DNA from: Annona cherimola
Taxonomy: Eukaryota; Streptophyta; Magnoliopsida; Magnoliales; Annonaceae
DNA length: 64,000 nt
NCBI GenBank assembly: GCA_030490835.1
Contig: CM059975.1
Span: 8,561,579 to 8,625,578 of the forward strand
Direction: 5' to 3'
Part shown: one piece after another, positions 1 to 11,685 of the stretch
Layout: every line of letters begins with the position of its first letter
Position numbering within the stretch: the first letter of the stretch is position 1
Translations under genes and position numbers: made by a program
The notes under the pieces: model-generated
Database searches by the model: none
Seen by the model: the letters and a program-made list of their open reading frames with translations, nothing else
What the model was told of the DNA's origin: nothing

Positions 1-127
1 CATTAGACGTATCCTATTTTTTAAAATGCATTTATTAGATATACTAAATAATAGATAATTAAACAAATTTTTATGTTTTAAAAATATATATTTTAAACAA
101 TATTTTGCTGATGTCATTACTATGCTC

Positions 128-452
128 AGTTGCACCTGAGTGTACACTTGGTTGCACTTAGTTTCAGTGTACTTGGTTGTATTTAATCTATTTTTTAATT
201 TTTTTGAATTTTTGCACAATTGTTAATCTAAATGTATTTAACATGTATATCAAATTTTATCACTTTTGCATATTTTGAGATATTTTTTTGGATTTTTAAA
301 AATCAGTGGTATTTTTAGTAATTTTAAAAATTGATATACATGTTAAATACACTTAGATTAATAATTGTGTAAAAAAAATTTTAAAAAATAAAAAATGAAT
401 ATTTGTACTCAGGTGCAATGAAACTAAGTACACCCGGATGCATTGAACAATG
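128..452. repeat. MITE, long inverted-repeat family (Mutator-type), copy 1
   Basis: The two halves are near-inverse copies of one another, with a central part around the words 'ttttggatttttaaaaatcagtgg'-like sequence and outer ends rich in 'gtgcaatg/cattgcac' words. The same arrangement recurs at 3383, 13570, 21410, 23550, 25664, 53600 (half) and 60630. This copy is diverged and its ends are approximate. It has no coding capacity. Confidence 0.6.
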
Positions 453-1065
453 CTCCAATTTGATGTGGGTGAACAAGTCCGTGGAACCAGATCTGAAATT
501 AGTGGATCAACTCCGGATGGGCCGATACTGCCACTGCTCTGCTCTGCTCTCATGGCTTGACTCATTAGATGTCCTAATTACAATATATAGATGATTTGGG
601 GATTTGGAAAGACATATATCCGAGAAGTAAACAAAACTATGTTTTAATTAGAACAGCTGCAATTGCTTGCGGAAGTTAACCAAGCACCTCGAGCACTGAA
701 AATTGAGAGGGGTAAAGAAAAAGGGATGAATCACACGTACGTACCAGGGAAATAAGAATCAAAGGTGGAGATGGAAGCTCTTGATTCTGCCCGCTGACCG
801 CATGATGCAAGGAATATAAAAGGCAAGGTGAAAAGCAGCGGCATCTCCATCCCCCTGCTTTCCAAGCTCTACCGACCTCTGCTTTTCCTTCTTCATCCCA
901 TTATTTCTTGTATTAAAAGACAATGTGCAAAGCAGCAGCAAAGTGGCAGCAGCGGACGGTTTCCAATCTCTATCCAATTCCCACTATCCTAACCCTATTT
1001 GAGTCTTCCTTCTTTATCCCATCTAATTTATTTCCTTTTAATACTAAAAAAGAAATGATTTCGTG
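453..1065. other. Intergenic, no gene recognised
   Basis: Only short ORFs without recognisable motifs occur here. The part at about 760-970 is less AT-rich than its surroundings, but I see no family signature, splice structure or repeat relationship in it. Confidence 0.5.
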
Positions 1066-1805
1066 GGCTCGGGCTAAGCAAATGCCTGCGTAACCGACAT
1101 AAAAAAACTCATTTATAATAATTTTTTTACCTTTTCTAGTTTTTTGCGTTTTGGTCCCTCTAACTATGCGCATGTGCTTTCTAGCCCACGAGTTTCATAT
1201 ATTTTCTTTTTAGATCCTGTAAGTTTGCACTATTTACATTTTAGTCTCTGCTGTTAATGACGTGTAGTTAAGTATATATATGAGTTGACTTATGGGCATG
1301 AGTTGATTTATCTATATAGTTAACGACAAGATTATGAGTTGACTCATGAGCATGAGTAGACTCATATACACTTAACAACACGTTGTTAATGGCAGAGACT
1401 AAAATACAAATAATGCAAACTTATAGGATTTAAAAAGCAAATACGTAAAACTCATGGGCTAGAAAGTAAATATGCATAGTTAGAGGGACCAAAATGAAAA
1501 AAACCTACTTTTTTATGTGTACACTTGTTTATTTAAGTGTATTTTACATATAAACTAAGTTTTACTATTTTTGGACATGTGTATATATTTATTTTAGATT
1601 TTTAAAGATAAAGGTATTTTAAGTACATATATACACATAAATATTAAAAATTTTCAAAAAATATATAAATATATTCAAAAATGGCAAAACTTAGTTTATA
1701 TGTTAAATACACTTAAATAAACAAGTCTATGAAGAAAAAACAAAAACAATTGTTATAAATGAGTTTTTTGAGAGAGCTAACCAGGACATTTACTTAGCCC
1801 AAACT
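1066..1805. mobile_element. Inverted-repeat MITE interrupted by a second MITE
   Basis: The outer arms (about 1066-1139 and 1504-1805) are inverse copies. The left end reads gggctaagcaaatg and the right end is the complement of ggctaagtaaatg. An uninterrupted relative of about 314 bp lies at 8358-8671 with the same arms and the same internal words (tatgtgtatatat, aaacttagtttata). Comparison shows that about 360 bp were inserted near the left arm here. Non-coding. Confidence 0.65.
1140..1503. mobile_element. Nested MITE with TTTTGGTCCCTCTAAC ends
   Basis: Terminal inverted repeats are visible at 1140-1168 and 1475-1503: ttttggtccctctaactatg against its complement. Subterminal inverse words are also shared (ctagcccacgagttt against aaactcatgggctag, and gttaatgacgtg against cacgttgttaa). 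The element sits inside the inverted-repeat MITE that starts at 1066. I could not fix the target duplication. No ORF of note. Confidence 0.65.
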
Positions 1806-3382
1806 AACAGGATCGCTACTCATACCAAATAGCGCATTGATCCAATTTTTAATTTTCTCAAAATTTTTTTTTACTAAAGTGTGGACCCACGCATATGCTT
1901 CTATGAAACCTGCTTTCTACGTAACCCCTCCATTTTTAACATTTAGACGGTTATGAAAAATCTATTCAATTATTGTGTTTAACATTATTTATATTATCAT
2001 GAAATCCTTTTATTTGTCTAATATAACTATAGGTCCCGTCTATAAATATGTAAAATCAACATAATAAAATAATAATGCTGAATATCAAATTTTAAGTAGT
2101 ATTTTTAACATTTAAACTAACTAAAATATTATTACTATATAGATAAATGATTCTATAAAATATTACTAATTTACTACATTCCAATATATATGCGGATGAA
2201 TTTAAGTATTTTTCTAATTTATACATAAATGTAGCTATTTTTAAGCAATTGTAATCTATGTACTATTAGATTTAGATGAAACTTGGTCTCTTAACTAAAT
2301 AAATTATGTTGAATATAATAAATAAATTGAATTTTCTATTAGCTATCAAAATCTTAAAATTTGAGAGGGTTATATAGAACAACTTCTATATAATTCAGTT
2401 CCATCAAAGCGGGCTCGAACTTCTTATATATACTAGGTTCCCTTTGGAAAGGAGAAAAATTTTGGTGGTAATGATTAGAATTAAATTGAAAATTTTAAAG
2501 TAGATATGATAGTTATATGAAAAGATGTGTGAAAAGGAAAGAGAAATTTTGCTATTTTTCACTTCCCAAATGGATTCTTAATTTTACGATTTTTGAGTTT
2601 ATTTAATATTTTATTTTTAAAATAAAAAAGCATTGTTCATGTACTCTTGCGTGTGAACTATGATTTTTTAAGATTCAAAATAAAATATTAAATAAAATAA
2701 AAAATTATATATAATAATTTATACTCGAGTTTGCATATTGATGAAAAATAAAAAAATATTGCATATTGATGAAAAATCGTAAAATAAAATAAATCAGTAC
2801 ACAAGGTACATTGGATCCAAGCATATATTAATATCATAGGATGTAAATACGAGGGTCAATCTTGTGTATTATATCGCATGGGACGACCATCCTTATCTGA
2901 CAAAATTTATTAATCTTGAATTTTTTTCACCTATAGTACACTTTCATACATAGGAAATATAATAAAATTTGGTATGTAAATTAAAGTAAATACACGTGCT
3001 TATTGGGTAGCAAGCTACATTAGGTAGCATGGTTATCATAATATATAAAAGAGATATTGTTTAGCATACTAACTAGTATAGTCTTCTATTTAATACTATA
3101 TATTGTCGTGTATGAATAATGTTAACATTGTTCTAATCCGCATTTCATAAAAATGAAAAAATTTAAAATATGCAGAGTTATTACTTAGCTAAACAATTAC
3201 CCATTATACTGAATAATAACACATATAATCACCATAGACGCTAACGCTATAGAAATTAAACTAGTCATTAATTAATTAAAGAAGTACGACAATTGTAAAA
3301 GTATGTTTGGTGTTTTAAGAGAGATGGACAAGGACTACAACTAAGCTATGGCTACACGGCCGGAGCAATAGGAATCATCGTC
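1806..3382. other. AT-rich intergenic DNA with an old dispersed repeat
   Basis: The stretch at about 1936-2400 resembles about 8240-9090. Shared phrases are aaatatgtaaaatcaa.ataat, taaaatattattactat and gatgttaaatacaataaat-like words. In both places the related DNA flanks a MITE of the family seen at 1066 and 8358. No gene was recognised in the rest. Confidence 0.45.
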
Positions 3383-3743
3383 GGGTTATGGTTCAATGCA
3401 CCCGGGAGCATTGAGCCTCAATGCTCCCGCTGTATTGAACCCATTTTTTTTATTCTTTTGAAAAATATTTTACAGAAATATTAATGTAAGTGTATTTAAT
3501 ATGTGTATAAATTTTTACCATTTTTAGATATTTATTTCGGATTTTTTAAAATCAGTGTCATTTTTTGTAATTTAAAATTACTAAAATGCCACTGATTTTA
3601 AAAAATCCAAAATAAATATATAAAAATATCGAAAAATAGTAAAAATTGATACACATGTTAAATACACTTACATTAACAAGTTCATGAAAACGTTTTGAAA
3701 AAAAAAATAGATATATGCGCCCGGGTGCATTAAACCAGATCCC
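3383..3743. mobile_element. MITE, long inverted-repeat family, copy with 9-bp target duplication
   Basis: The ends read gggttatggttcaatgc on the left and the complement of gggatctggtttaatgc on the right. The body is an inverted repeat through the centre at about 3570. The flanking 9-mers atcatcgtc (3374-3382) and atcgtcgtc (3744-3752) match at 8 of 9 positions, which fits a Mutator-type 9-bp target duplication. Non-coding. Confidence 0.75.
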
Positions 3744-3836
3744 ATCGTCGTCGTCTCATCGCAGGCGTAGTAGCCGTTCGAGGGGGATTAGGTATGCGAC
3801 CACGAGGTCGATTTGGCAAGGGAGAAGGCGGATGGA

Positions 3837-4004
3837 TTACCGATCGCCTCCGTAACAGTTGCCCTTGAGGCCCTCTAGAATTAGGACTGCTGCCACCCGA
3901 TGATCCAATGATGCAATCCACCAATTGTAAATGGAAATCGTGAGCAGCTGTAGCACAAGCAAAATCACTACCCACCTGCAGCTAACCAACCGTAGCTTTT
4001 CCAT
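3837..4004 (-). CDS. Possible small secreted-peptide ORF or gene remnant
   Basis: A 55-codon ORF whose N-terminal third is strongly hydrophobic (around WVVILLVLQLLTISIY), so it could encode a signal peptide or a membrane anchor. The start chosen is the second Met, directly before the hydrophobic stretch. The local sequence is more GC-rich than its surroundings, and an overlapping frame is rich in Pro and Arg. The MITE ending at 3743 lies just past the 3' end. I recognise no family. It may be a chance ORF or a broken first exon. Confidence 0.2.
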   Translation of the reverse strand: MEKLRLVSCRWVVILLVLQLLTISIYNWWIASLDHRVAAVLILEGLKGNCYGGDR

Positions 4005-4129
4005 TGCTTCTCCGCGTCTCACCTGCGTACGTCTGTCTTGCCAAGAAATCGATTGATATGATCCTAACCTACAGTAAGATCCAAAGAAAGCTAGCTATCT
4101 GGCTAGCTATCTATACACACATGTTATAC

Positions 4130-5065
4130 AGGTAGAAAATATTCAAGTGCAATTCACTGTACCATAACTTATGGTATAGTTGACGTAAAATAGGTCTATA
4201 TGCATGTGATCATAAAATGATAATTTATTATACCTACTCTATTTAGAATTATTTATTTTATCGATATATTAATTTTTATCCAAATTAGATATGTGTATAT
4301 GCTCCGTCTAAAGATGGTACAAATTTAACATAATAAAATAGTTTAATATAAATAATAATTTTAAAATTATTTGTTCAATATTTAAACTATTTAAAATATA
4401 GTTTATACATAAATAAATAATTTTATAAAGTATTAAGACATTTAAGTGCATATTGGGTTCAATTTAGGCCAAATATACCGTATGTTCAAATACAATTAAT
4501 TGTACTAAATAAGTGCTATATATATATATATCTATATGAGGTATGATCATGTACGTTTACACGTAACATAAGGTATGCTACATTTGGCTCAAAACTGGCT
4601 TATATTTACTTAAATGTATTAATATTTTATATAATAATTTACTCATATATAAATTAGATCTTAGATAACTTACACATTGAAAAAATAACTTTTAAATTGT
4701 TATTTATATCAAAATATTTTCTCATGTCGATTTTGTACTATTTTCATATAGGATTTATATATATATCCAATTTAGATATAAATTGTTATGCTAATAAAAT
4801 AAACAATTCCAAATATAATGAGTGGAGTAGATTATAATTTTATAATAACGCGGATCTTATTTTAAGCCAAATATACTGTAAATTATGGTACATGTAAATT
4901 TACATGATTAAAACTTTATATATGTGAGATGCAATACATTGTAAAATTGAGCTTACATATATTTAAACATATTAATATTTTATATAATCATTCATCCACG
5001 TAAGAATTATATTTTAGATGATTTAGATGTTGAAAATACAAATTTAAAATTGTTATTTAAAGTGA
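4130..5065. repeat. Cluster of three AT-rich MITE-like repeats, one forward and two inverted
   Basis: Positions 4130-4515 match 11301-11685 and 49838-50215 in forward orientation. Shared features are a start like gaaatattcaagtgca, then tttttatc.aattagatat, aca.taataaaatagttta and a ttaagtgcat near the end. Positions 4555-4905 and 4905-5065 match the same family in the opposite orientation, like 56290-56705. The ends are degenerate inverted repeats with gtgcagt words. No coding content. Confidence 0.6.
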
Positions 5066-6228
5066 TCCTCTCTTAGCATTGTCAATAGTTATTAGAGTGT
5101 TCACTCCTAACTTTTGACTTCATGATGATTAAGGAAGCTAAGTAAGCTCTTCCTGCCACACGTTTAATTTTCATGGTCTGCGGTGTTCAACACGCATGCA
5201 TGGGTTTGCATACGAGTCTTTCGTTTGTTGCGCTCCTGTAATAATTATCAATTGACGTCAAGTGATCCACTGCTTCAAATGCTCTAAAAGTCATCTCATA
5301 TCGTTGGCCGTAAATGGTAAATTAAAAAATATATTTTTATAAATGGGTAGGCTTACTTAAATCTTTCACTATGTAAAATTTGATAATTTATCAAATTTAT
5401 TTAATATTTTTAATTTCAAAATAAAAAAAGAGCAAGGATATGGAAAACTGATTTTAAAAATAAAAATACTAAATTGATTTAAAAATGATTAAGTTTTACT
5501 CAGTGAAAGATTTACATGAGATGTAAATGTTCTCATCCCATCATAAGCTATGGCATTGAACTCGCCATATATGTGTGCTTGTGACCAAGAATGGACGTGA
5601 ATAAGAATGATATTGACAATATCTTTGTGTGGTAGTTGTGTCTATTAGGTAGCTAATTACATCAGTTAGCATTAATAAATATACTAGTCAATATAACTTG
5701 CTGCCTAATTTTAGATACTATGGGCCTATGGCCTGCCGATAGTTACAACAATGTTCAAGTCATGTTGGCACGCTCATGCTGTGATGTCGACTGAAGTTTA
5801 TTTCATTATCTTTGAATTAGAATGTTCTTGTCAAGAAGTCACACAGAGTGTTACATTTAAATTCTACCATGGTTGCCTTCATCAAATTAAGATCCGTGCC
5901 CTGTCATCATCCCAAACTCACCTTCACATGCGAATTTAATTAATACTAAAGAAGAATGAGAACATGCCTAACTCATTTGTTTATTAGAAGCAAAAAAGCC
6001 TACACTTAATTATGAATTTCAAGTACAAGAAACTCAGGTTGATTCCCCACGGCAACTGAAATACCTACCTCTTTATTGTGGACAGATCGATCATCACCTT
6101 CACGGAGCATGAAATTGCAGAACTAATTCTAGATAATTGGAACAATGCCTACTTGCAGTATCCATCCACCAACAAACATGCAAGTGTGACATGCTAACCT
6201 TGCTTTGAGAGAACTAGACTAGAGCTAG
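5066..6228. other. Intergenic, downstream of the aspartyl protease gene
   Basis: Nothing recognisable was found. About 6000-6228 probably includes the 3' UTR of the minus-strand protease gene, but no clear polyadenylation signal stood out. Confidence 0.4.
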
Positions 6229-7665
6229 CTAGTATTTGTAGTTTTTTGAAGATTTTCCTCTACCAACTGCCTGACTAGTTGCTGAAGATGCACAGTCCAT
6301 CGGCTGGAAGCCTATCCTCTCCCTCTCCAAGTCGTAAACCACCTCAATGTTTTGCTGTTGGAAGTTGCCAAAAACCCCAGCTGGGCCATAGCCACCATCA
6401 TCCATCGGTTGTAGCAGCAAGCACTTCACGACTTGGGAGTTATTGGGCGGAGACATGGCGTAGAAGTAGTTCTCTATGGGCATGTTGAGAGTGACATTGC
6501 CAAGGAAGTGGAAAGAGATTAATGGAAGACCCTCATTTGAGCTGGTGTTTGCACATGGGACCTTGTAACAGAGGTCGAACCCGGTCCGGCTCTCGTGCTC
6601 AGCGGATCGAGCGTGAGATACAATCGATCCCACCATCGAGAGTAGCCGCGAGTAAAGAGGCTCGGGGAGGTGAGTGTATGTGGTGCCTGAGTCAATCAGA
6701 AAGCCCCCGTTGCCTTGTAAATCAAACGCCCTCAAGGTCATGGGCACCTCGACATTGGAGCTCCCATTTCCTACACTGATGGATTGTAGGCCTATGTAGT
6801 ACAAATTTGGGTACATGGGGCTTGTCAACATGGGTGTAAATTGCAAGTTTTCTTTGGAAGATATTGCTAGATCCCCAATGACCAAGGTGCTGGAAATGTT
6901 GGGATTGTTTGCATATTTGAAAGGCAGGAAGCAGTGAGAGAAACCCTTCTTAAGGAAGCCAAGTTGTGAAGGTAGGGAGAGCGGGCCCTTGCCAAACCCT
7001 GCAATGCCGATCGGTTCCCTATAGGTTGATCCCACACACCCAAAACAGAAGTCTGAAACATCTCTAGTGACACCAGGATTTGTCCCATGCACCCTTAGGG
7101 TGTCCCTAGCGAGGGTCCCTGTGACAATGCCTCCACCACCATAAGTGTATGAAAACGATGGGCATGGCCTGGAACAAACACCTTTTACAAGGGTACTTAG
7201 GGAGCAGCCAGACATGGTGCACGGGTCATAGTCATTCTCTGAGCTGTGGATGTTAATGCAATAGGGGCTGTTGCAAAGGTCTCTGGTGGACGAAGAGGAG
7301 TAAGATGGAGAGAAAGTTGCTGTCAGCTTGTAGTTTCTATAGTCATCACAGTCCAAACAATCAAAGGAAATATTCCCACATGGGACCCATGTGAGGTCAC
7401 TCCCAGTGTCCATGTACACTTGAAGGGCTTGCTGAGGAGTGCCCAGGTTGAGGGAGATTAGGTAGCCATCCCTGAAATTCCTGAGTGGCTCTGACATGTC
7501 CAGAAGTTCAAGTGGTTTTGGTGGCATGGATGAGCTGGTGAAAGTTCTGGAGTGGGCGAGGACAAGGACTACTGATGAACTGATTTTGGGTTTTGCACGT
7601 GCGTGGGATTGGTTCAAGAATGTGCTAAGGAGGAGGAGGAGGATGAGAAAGCCGTAATGAGGCAT
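6229..7665 (-). CDS. Nepenthesin-like aspartyl protease (pepsin family A1, At4g16563 type)
   Basis: A single-exon gene for a 478-residue pepsin-family endopeptidase, probably secreted or delivered to the wall or vacuole. Numbered from the chosen Met, residues 1-22 form a hydrophobic signal peptide (LILLLLLSTFL). The first catalytic motif DTGSDLTWVPC begins at D86 and the second, DSGTTYTHL, at D325. Paired cysteines after the first motif (C96, C103, C106, C131, C136) match the plant nepenthesin-type insert. The C-terminal GNFQQQNIEVVYDLE segment is typical of plant atypical aspartyl proteases. The ORF is open 39 codons further upstream, but a TATA box at 7759-7766 lies inside that extension and the signal peptide starts at the second Met, so 7665 was taken as the start. 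No frameshift or missing catalytic residue was seen. The physiological substrate cannot be told from sequence. Confidence 0.93.
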   Translation of the reverse strand: MPHYGFLILLLLLSTFLNQSHARAKPKISSSVVLVLAHSRTFTSSSMPPKPLELLDMSEPLRNFRDGYLISLNLGTPQQALQVYMDTGSDLTWVPCGNISFDCLDCDDYRNYKLTATFSPSYSSSSTRDLCNSPYCINIHSSENDYDPCTMSGCSLSTLVKGVCSRPCPSFSYTYGGGGIVTGTLARDTLRVHGTNPGVTRDVSDFCFGCVGSTYREPIGIAGFGKGPLSLPSQLGFLKKGFSHCFLPFKYANNPNISSTLVIGDLAISSKENLQFTPMLTSPMYPNLYYIGLQSISVGNGSSNVEVPMTLRAFDLQGNGGFLIDSGTTYTHLPEPLYSRLLSMVGSIVSHARSAEHESRTGFDLCYKVPCANTSSNEGLPLISFHFLGNVTLNMPIENYFYAMSPPNNSQVVKCLLLQPMDDGGYGPAGVFGNFQQQNIEVVYDLERERIGFQPMDCASSATSQAVGRGKSSKNYKY

Positions 7666-7758
7666 TTCTGGATTTCTATGCTCTCTTGAAGGGGAATGAT
7701 TTTGGTCCACGCCACCAAATGGCCTGCTGTGTTTGTGGGAGGAGATAGAACGGGACTG

Positions 7759-7766
7759 TTTATATA
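7759..7766 (-). promoter_or_regulatory. TATA box of the aspartyl protease gene
   Basis: The minus strand reads tatataaa about 95 bp upstream of the chosen ATG. Transcription would then start near 7730, leaving a 5' UTR of about 65 nt and excluding the more upstream in-frame Met as translation start. Confidence 0.6.
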
Positions 7767-7914
7767 TAGTGTCGTATTGCAACGATTAGGAATATATTAA
7801 TGTCAGATGAGCATTAATCAATTATGTGTTTCTAGGATGAGGATTGAGAAAGCGATTCTTTTCTAGATAGACAAGACTGGCAGCTGTTTTGCTGTGCACA
7901 TGTAAGTAAAAAGT

Positions 7915-8110
7915 TCTTGGTGTTAAAGTTTTTGAATTAATAGAAAAAAATAATTTAATATAATATGGATAATAATGAGGGGTTAAAGAGAATAAAGTTA
8001 AAATAAATAGATTAAATTTTATGAGTGGCTACGCAAAAATGATTGAAAAATAAGATAGTTGTATAGAAAAAAATACAAAAATAATTAATGAATAAGATGA
8101 TTATGGAGAG
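7915..8110. repeat. Fragment of the hAT-like MITE family
   Basis: The words taatatgata..gatagtgatgag, aataaagttaaaataaatag and ttgtatagaaaaa recur in the GGGTGTGTTTGG-ended elements at 23228, 43886 and 47486. The terminal repeats are not recognisable in this copy. Confidence 0.4.
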
Positions 8111-8357
8111 TAATTTTTTTTAACAATGCTATAATGCCAGTCAATTACAAAAGACTCTTAATGACAATTTTTTGAAATTAAGAAAACTTTTAGTTACAAG
8201 TTTCATCACTAACATGTTATTTTTAAGGGATATATTTCTATGAAATCTTTTTTGGATGTTAACTCGTTTTATTTTAAATATTTTAATGTTTAATTGAAAA
8301 TTTACTCAATCTATTATATTTAACTTTTATTTATATTATTAGAAATGATCCTATTAG

Positions 8358-8671
8358 TTTGGGTTAAGCAAATGCTCCACTTAGTCTATCTCAAAAAATT
8401 CATTTATGATATTTTTTTTACTTTTTTTCATAAACTTGTCTATCTAAGTGTTTTTAACATATAAACCAAGTTTTACCATTTTTGGATATGTGTATATATA
8501 TTTTTAGATTTTTAAAGATTAAAAATCTAAAAATATATATACACATATCCAAAAATAGTAAAACTTGGTTTATACGTTAAATATACTTAGATAAATAAGT
8601 ATATATAAAAAAATGTTATTGTAAATGAATTTTTGAGGTGAGCTAAGCAGAACATTTGCTTAGCTCAGGTT
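8358..8671. mobile_element. Inverted-repeat MITE, uninterrupted relative of the 1066 element
   Basis: The whole element is a foldback. The left arm includes ggttaagcaaatg and aaaccaagttttaccatttttggatatg, and the right arm holds the complements (aaaaatagtaaaacttggttt, acatttgcttagctc). The centre is at about 8517. It serves as the empty-site comparison for the nested insertion at 1140-1503. Non-coding. Confidence 0.65.
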
Positions 8672-9267
8672 TACAAAATCACTCCTCTTGTATTATTAGG
8701 GTAATCCTTTCATTTGTCTGGTACCATTGTGCATGAGTCTTATTTACAAATATGTAAAATCAATATAATGAAATGATTTAATGTTAAATATTAATTTTAC
8801 ATTTATATTTGCAACATTTAAAGTATCTAAAATATTATTACTATAAGAGTATGTAATTCTATTAAATATTATTATATTTTAATAAATATGTAAATGAATC
8901 TAAACAATCTTTGTAATTTACCCACGAATATATATATTTTTCAATAAATATAGTTATTCACATTTAATTTGAATGAAAGTTGACGTCTTGGCTAAATAAA
9001 TGATGTTAAATACAATAAATGAAATGAATTTTTCATTAAATCTCAAGATATTATAATGAAAGGGGTCATATGAAACTGATCTTATGTAACTTGTTTATAT
9101 AGAAGTATAATTGTTTTTTATATTTATCATACCATTATCTTAGGAAGCTAATTTTTATCTGTAATAATTATCACTCTAACTAATTTCATTTTATGTAGCT
9201 ACTTTTTTTGATGAATTTATGTAGCTAATTTTAGTCACATATAATATATGTTATATTATATATTATA

Positions 9268-9548
9268 GGGTGCGTTTGACAATTAATAAAAAATATCAAG
9301 TTAAAAGTTTTCAATCTAAAACTTTTCACTCTCCAAAGCTATCATATTTTTAATCATTTTTTTCACATTTTTCTATACAACTACTCTACGTTTCAATCAT
9401 TTCTACACAACTATCCACACAACTAACTTATCTATTTTAACTTTATCATCTTTACTGCTCATCATTGCCCCTATCATATCACATAATTTAACAACTTTTA
9501 CCTTAAAAAACTTTTCATAAAAATTTTTATTCATTACCCACCACACCC
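9268..9548. mobile_element. hAT-like MITE, GGGTGTGTTTGG family
   Basis: The left end is gggtgcgtttgacaatt. The body shares tatcaagttaaaa, ttttctatacaactac and ttaactttatc with the complete copy at 47486-47752. The right end is degenerate (caccacaccc). Non-coding. Confidence 0.55.
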
Positions 9549-9579
9549 GTAATAAATTTGGTTGCAGTGTAATAAAGTC

Positions 9580-9770
9580 GCTAAATAGCGTTGTAGTAAA
9601 AAAATTGCGAAAGCCACTGCGCGGGTAACACGTGGTTGCCTGTTTTCCGGACGTCACGCGTTCGAAACCGAAGTCCCTCACCCCATTGGAATGCGGGCAG
9701 CTGTATACGGTCACTCTTAGTTGTGGGAGTACACGCATTCCCCTCAGCGTGTGACGTTATAAAAAATTTC
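9580..9770 (+). repeat. SINE-like tRNA-derived sequence
   Basis: A GC-richer island in AT-rich DNA contains ggttgcctgttttccggacg followed by cgttcgaaacc, which resembles the B box of a tRNA-type pol III promoter (GGTTCGAANCC). A second conserved-looking block follows (gcagctgtatacggtcac). The upstream A box is weak. It is similar in style to plant Au-type SINEs but this is not proven. Confidence 0.35.
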
Positions 9771-11300
9771 TTTCATAGAGTTATAAATATATTTTATTGT
9801 AATATAAGTTATCAAGGTGTATGTATATGCTAATTAAAAAAAAATTGCCAGAAAATATGCTGTAAAATGTGGATTTTCTTGCAGCAAAGAAACCCCGTAA
9901 TTCTTCCAACTGAATTTGCCGAAGTAATTCGATATGACTAAGACCTGAAAATTACTAAAATGCAAGCAAACCGCATTAGGTAAATGATCCACCGGCTATT
10001 AAATTAAACATGGGGCTCACAAGCAGAAACCCATAGCCCATGTCTGCTTTTTTTCAATTAATTGGGTACGATCGAATTGGTCCACGTGAGAAAGAGAATA
10101 CTTTGTACGGACACCACGCGGCATTTTAGGCAATTATTCTTCTCTTTTTCTCCCTAATGGACAGTTTAGGAATGCGCATCCTTTTGGTTTGATTTTTATT
10201 CTTGAGGTTTCTCATCAAAGTGTATGTAGACTCCTGCATACAAACAAATAGATTCCCAACTAATGCATTAAAAAAAAAAGAAACAAAAAAAAAGAGAATA
10301 TATTAATTTGTGCGTGCGTACGCTTTTTAGTTTTAATTATAATGGGAGATAATTGCTTTGAAATTATACTAAAATCATCTACTAATTTTCTTCCAAGTCG
10401 ATGTGGTTACAGTACTCTGAAGCTTGTGCAGTAATTTTCTATCCACACAATCATTCCGGCTCTGAATAGAGCATGACTAATTACATGAAATTAGTGAGGT
10501 CACGGTGGCATATGTATATTTGCACGGGCCATCAATTTCATTTGAAAGATGCAACCACTGAAATGACGTGTTCGTAGGACATTAGCGACGCGTATATAGG
10601 CGTGCATGAGTGAGGTGGCGTCCGATCAATCAGACATGAACATGATCATAAGTATGCATGCGAGATATATATGCAGATTAGGATGCTGCTATTCGTGCTT
10701 CAAGAGATAGATAGGCTACCTTCAACTCTTCGTCCAGTTATGTGGAAGCTGGGATCGGGTAACTGCTGCCATGCCGGACAGCAACACACACTCACCCTGT
10801 TTTTCTACGTTGGATGGGATCATCGCGTGCGTACCACCTTCAATACCCATAAATAAAGCGACACTTGATTAAATAAGGCTATTTTTTTTTATATCAAATG
10901 CAACCAAAAGTACTGTTTATGTAGTTATTAGAATTTGGTTGCAAAGCATAATAAAAAGTTTGAAATACACCTTAATTTCACACTCATTTTTATATCTAGG
11001 GGACACTTAGTTACTACTATTAACTATTTTTTCGTTATCTTTATATTCTCAAATACGTTTTCTTTTTTTATTAAAATATCTATAATTATCTTATTAACGT
11101 CATCTTATTTTTACTTTACTTTTCTAATTCAATTCATTGCAACAAACTTTGGAGTGATTTTTTCGCCCTTTGGATAGTGGCTAATGCCTTGGGACTAGAT
11201 TCAAATCTCAAACCTTTTACACATTTACACATTCGTGATTTCTTCTTTCAGATGCACTAAAAAGCACTAGTTAGCTAACTAATTTATATATATATATATG
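9771..11300. other. Intergenic, no gene recognised
   Basis: Short ORFs only, and none shows a family motif, codon bias or flanking splice sites. The sequence around 10560-10860 is less AT-rich but I see no gene in it. Confidence 0.45.
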
Positions 11301-11685
11301 AGAAATATTCAAGTGCAGTTTTACTGGACCACAATTATAGTGCAGTTCTTTCAAAATGAGCCTCATATAATTATAAAATTATAATCTCCTCTACCCATGT
11401 ATTTACAATTATGTATTCTGTCACCATATCAATTTTTATCTCAATTGGATACGTGTATGAACTCCATATGAAAACAGTACAAATTCAACGTAATAAAATA
11501 ATTTAATGTAAATAACAATTTTAAAATTATTTTTTCAAAATGTAAATCAGTTATTAAAAATTTATATATGGATAAATAATTGTGTAAAATATTAATATAT
11601 TTAAGTACATGTGGGGTCATTTTGGACTAAACGCACCGTTAATTATGATGCAGTTTCACTGCACAGGAAATATTATTATATATAT
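11301..11685 (+). repeat. AT-rich MITE-like repeat, forward copy
   Basis: Begins gagaaatattcaagtgcag and ends with the near-complement gcagtttcactgcacaggaa. It matches 4130-4515 and 49838-50215 in the same orientation and 4555-4905 and 56290-56705 in reverse. Non-coding. Confidence 0.6.

Noticed and set aside
7666..7782. Upstream in-frame extension of the aspartyl protease ORF (Met at 7782)
   Set aside because: The TATA box lies inside it and the signal peptide begins at the Met at 7665, so the extension is very likely untranslated.
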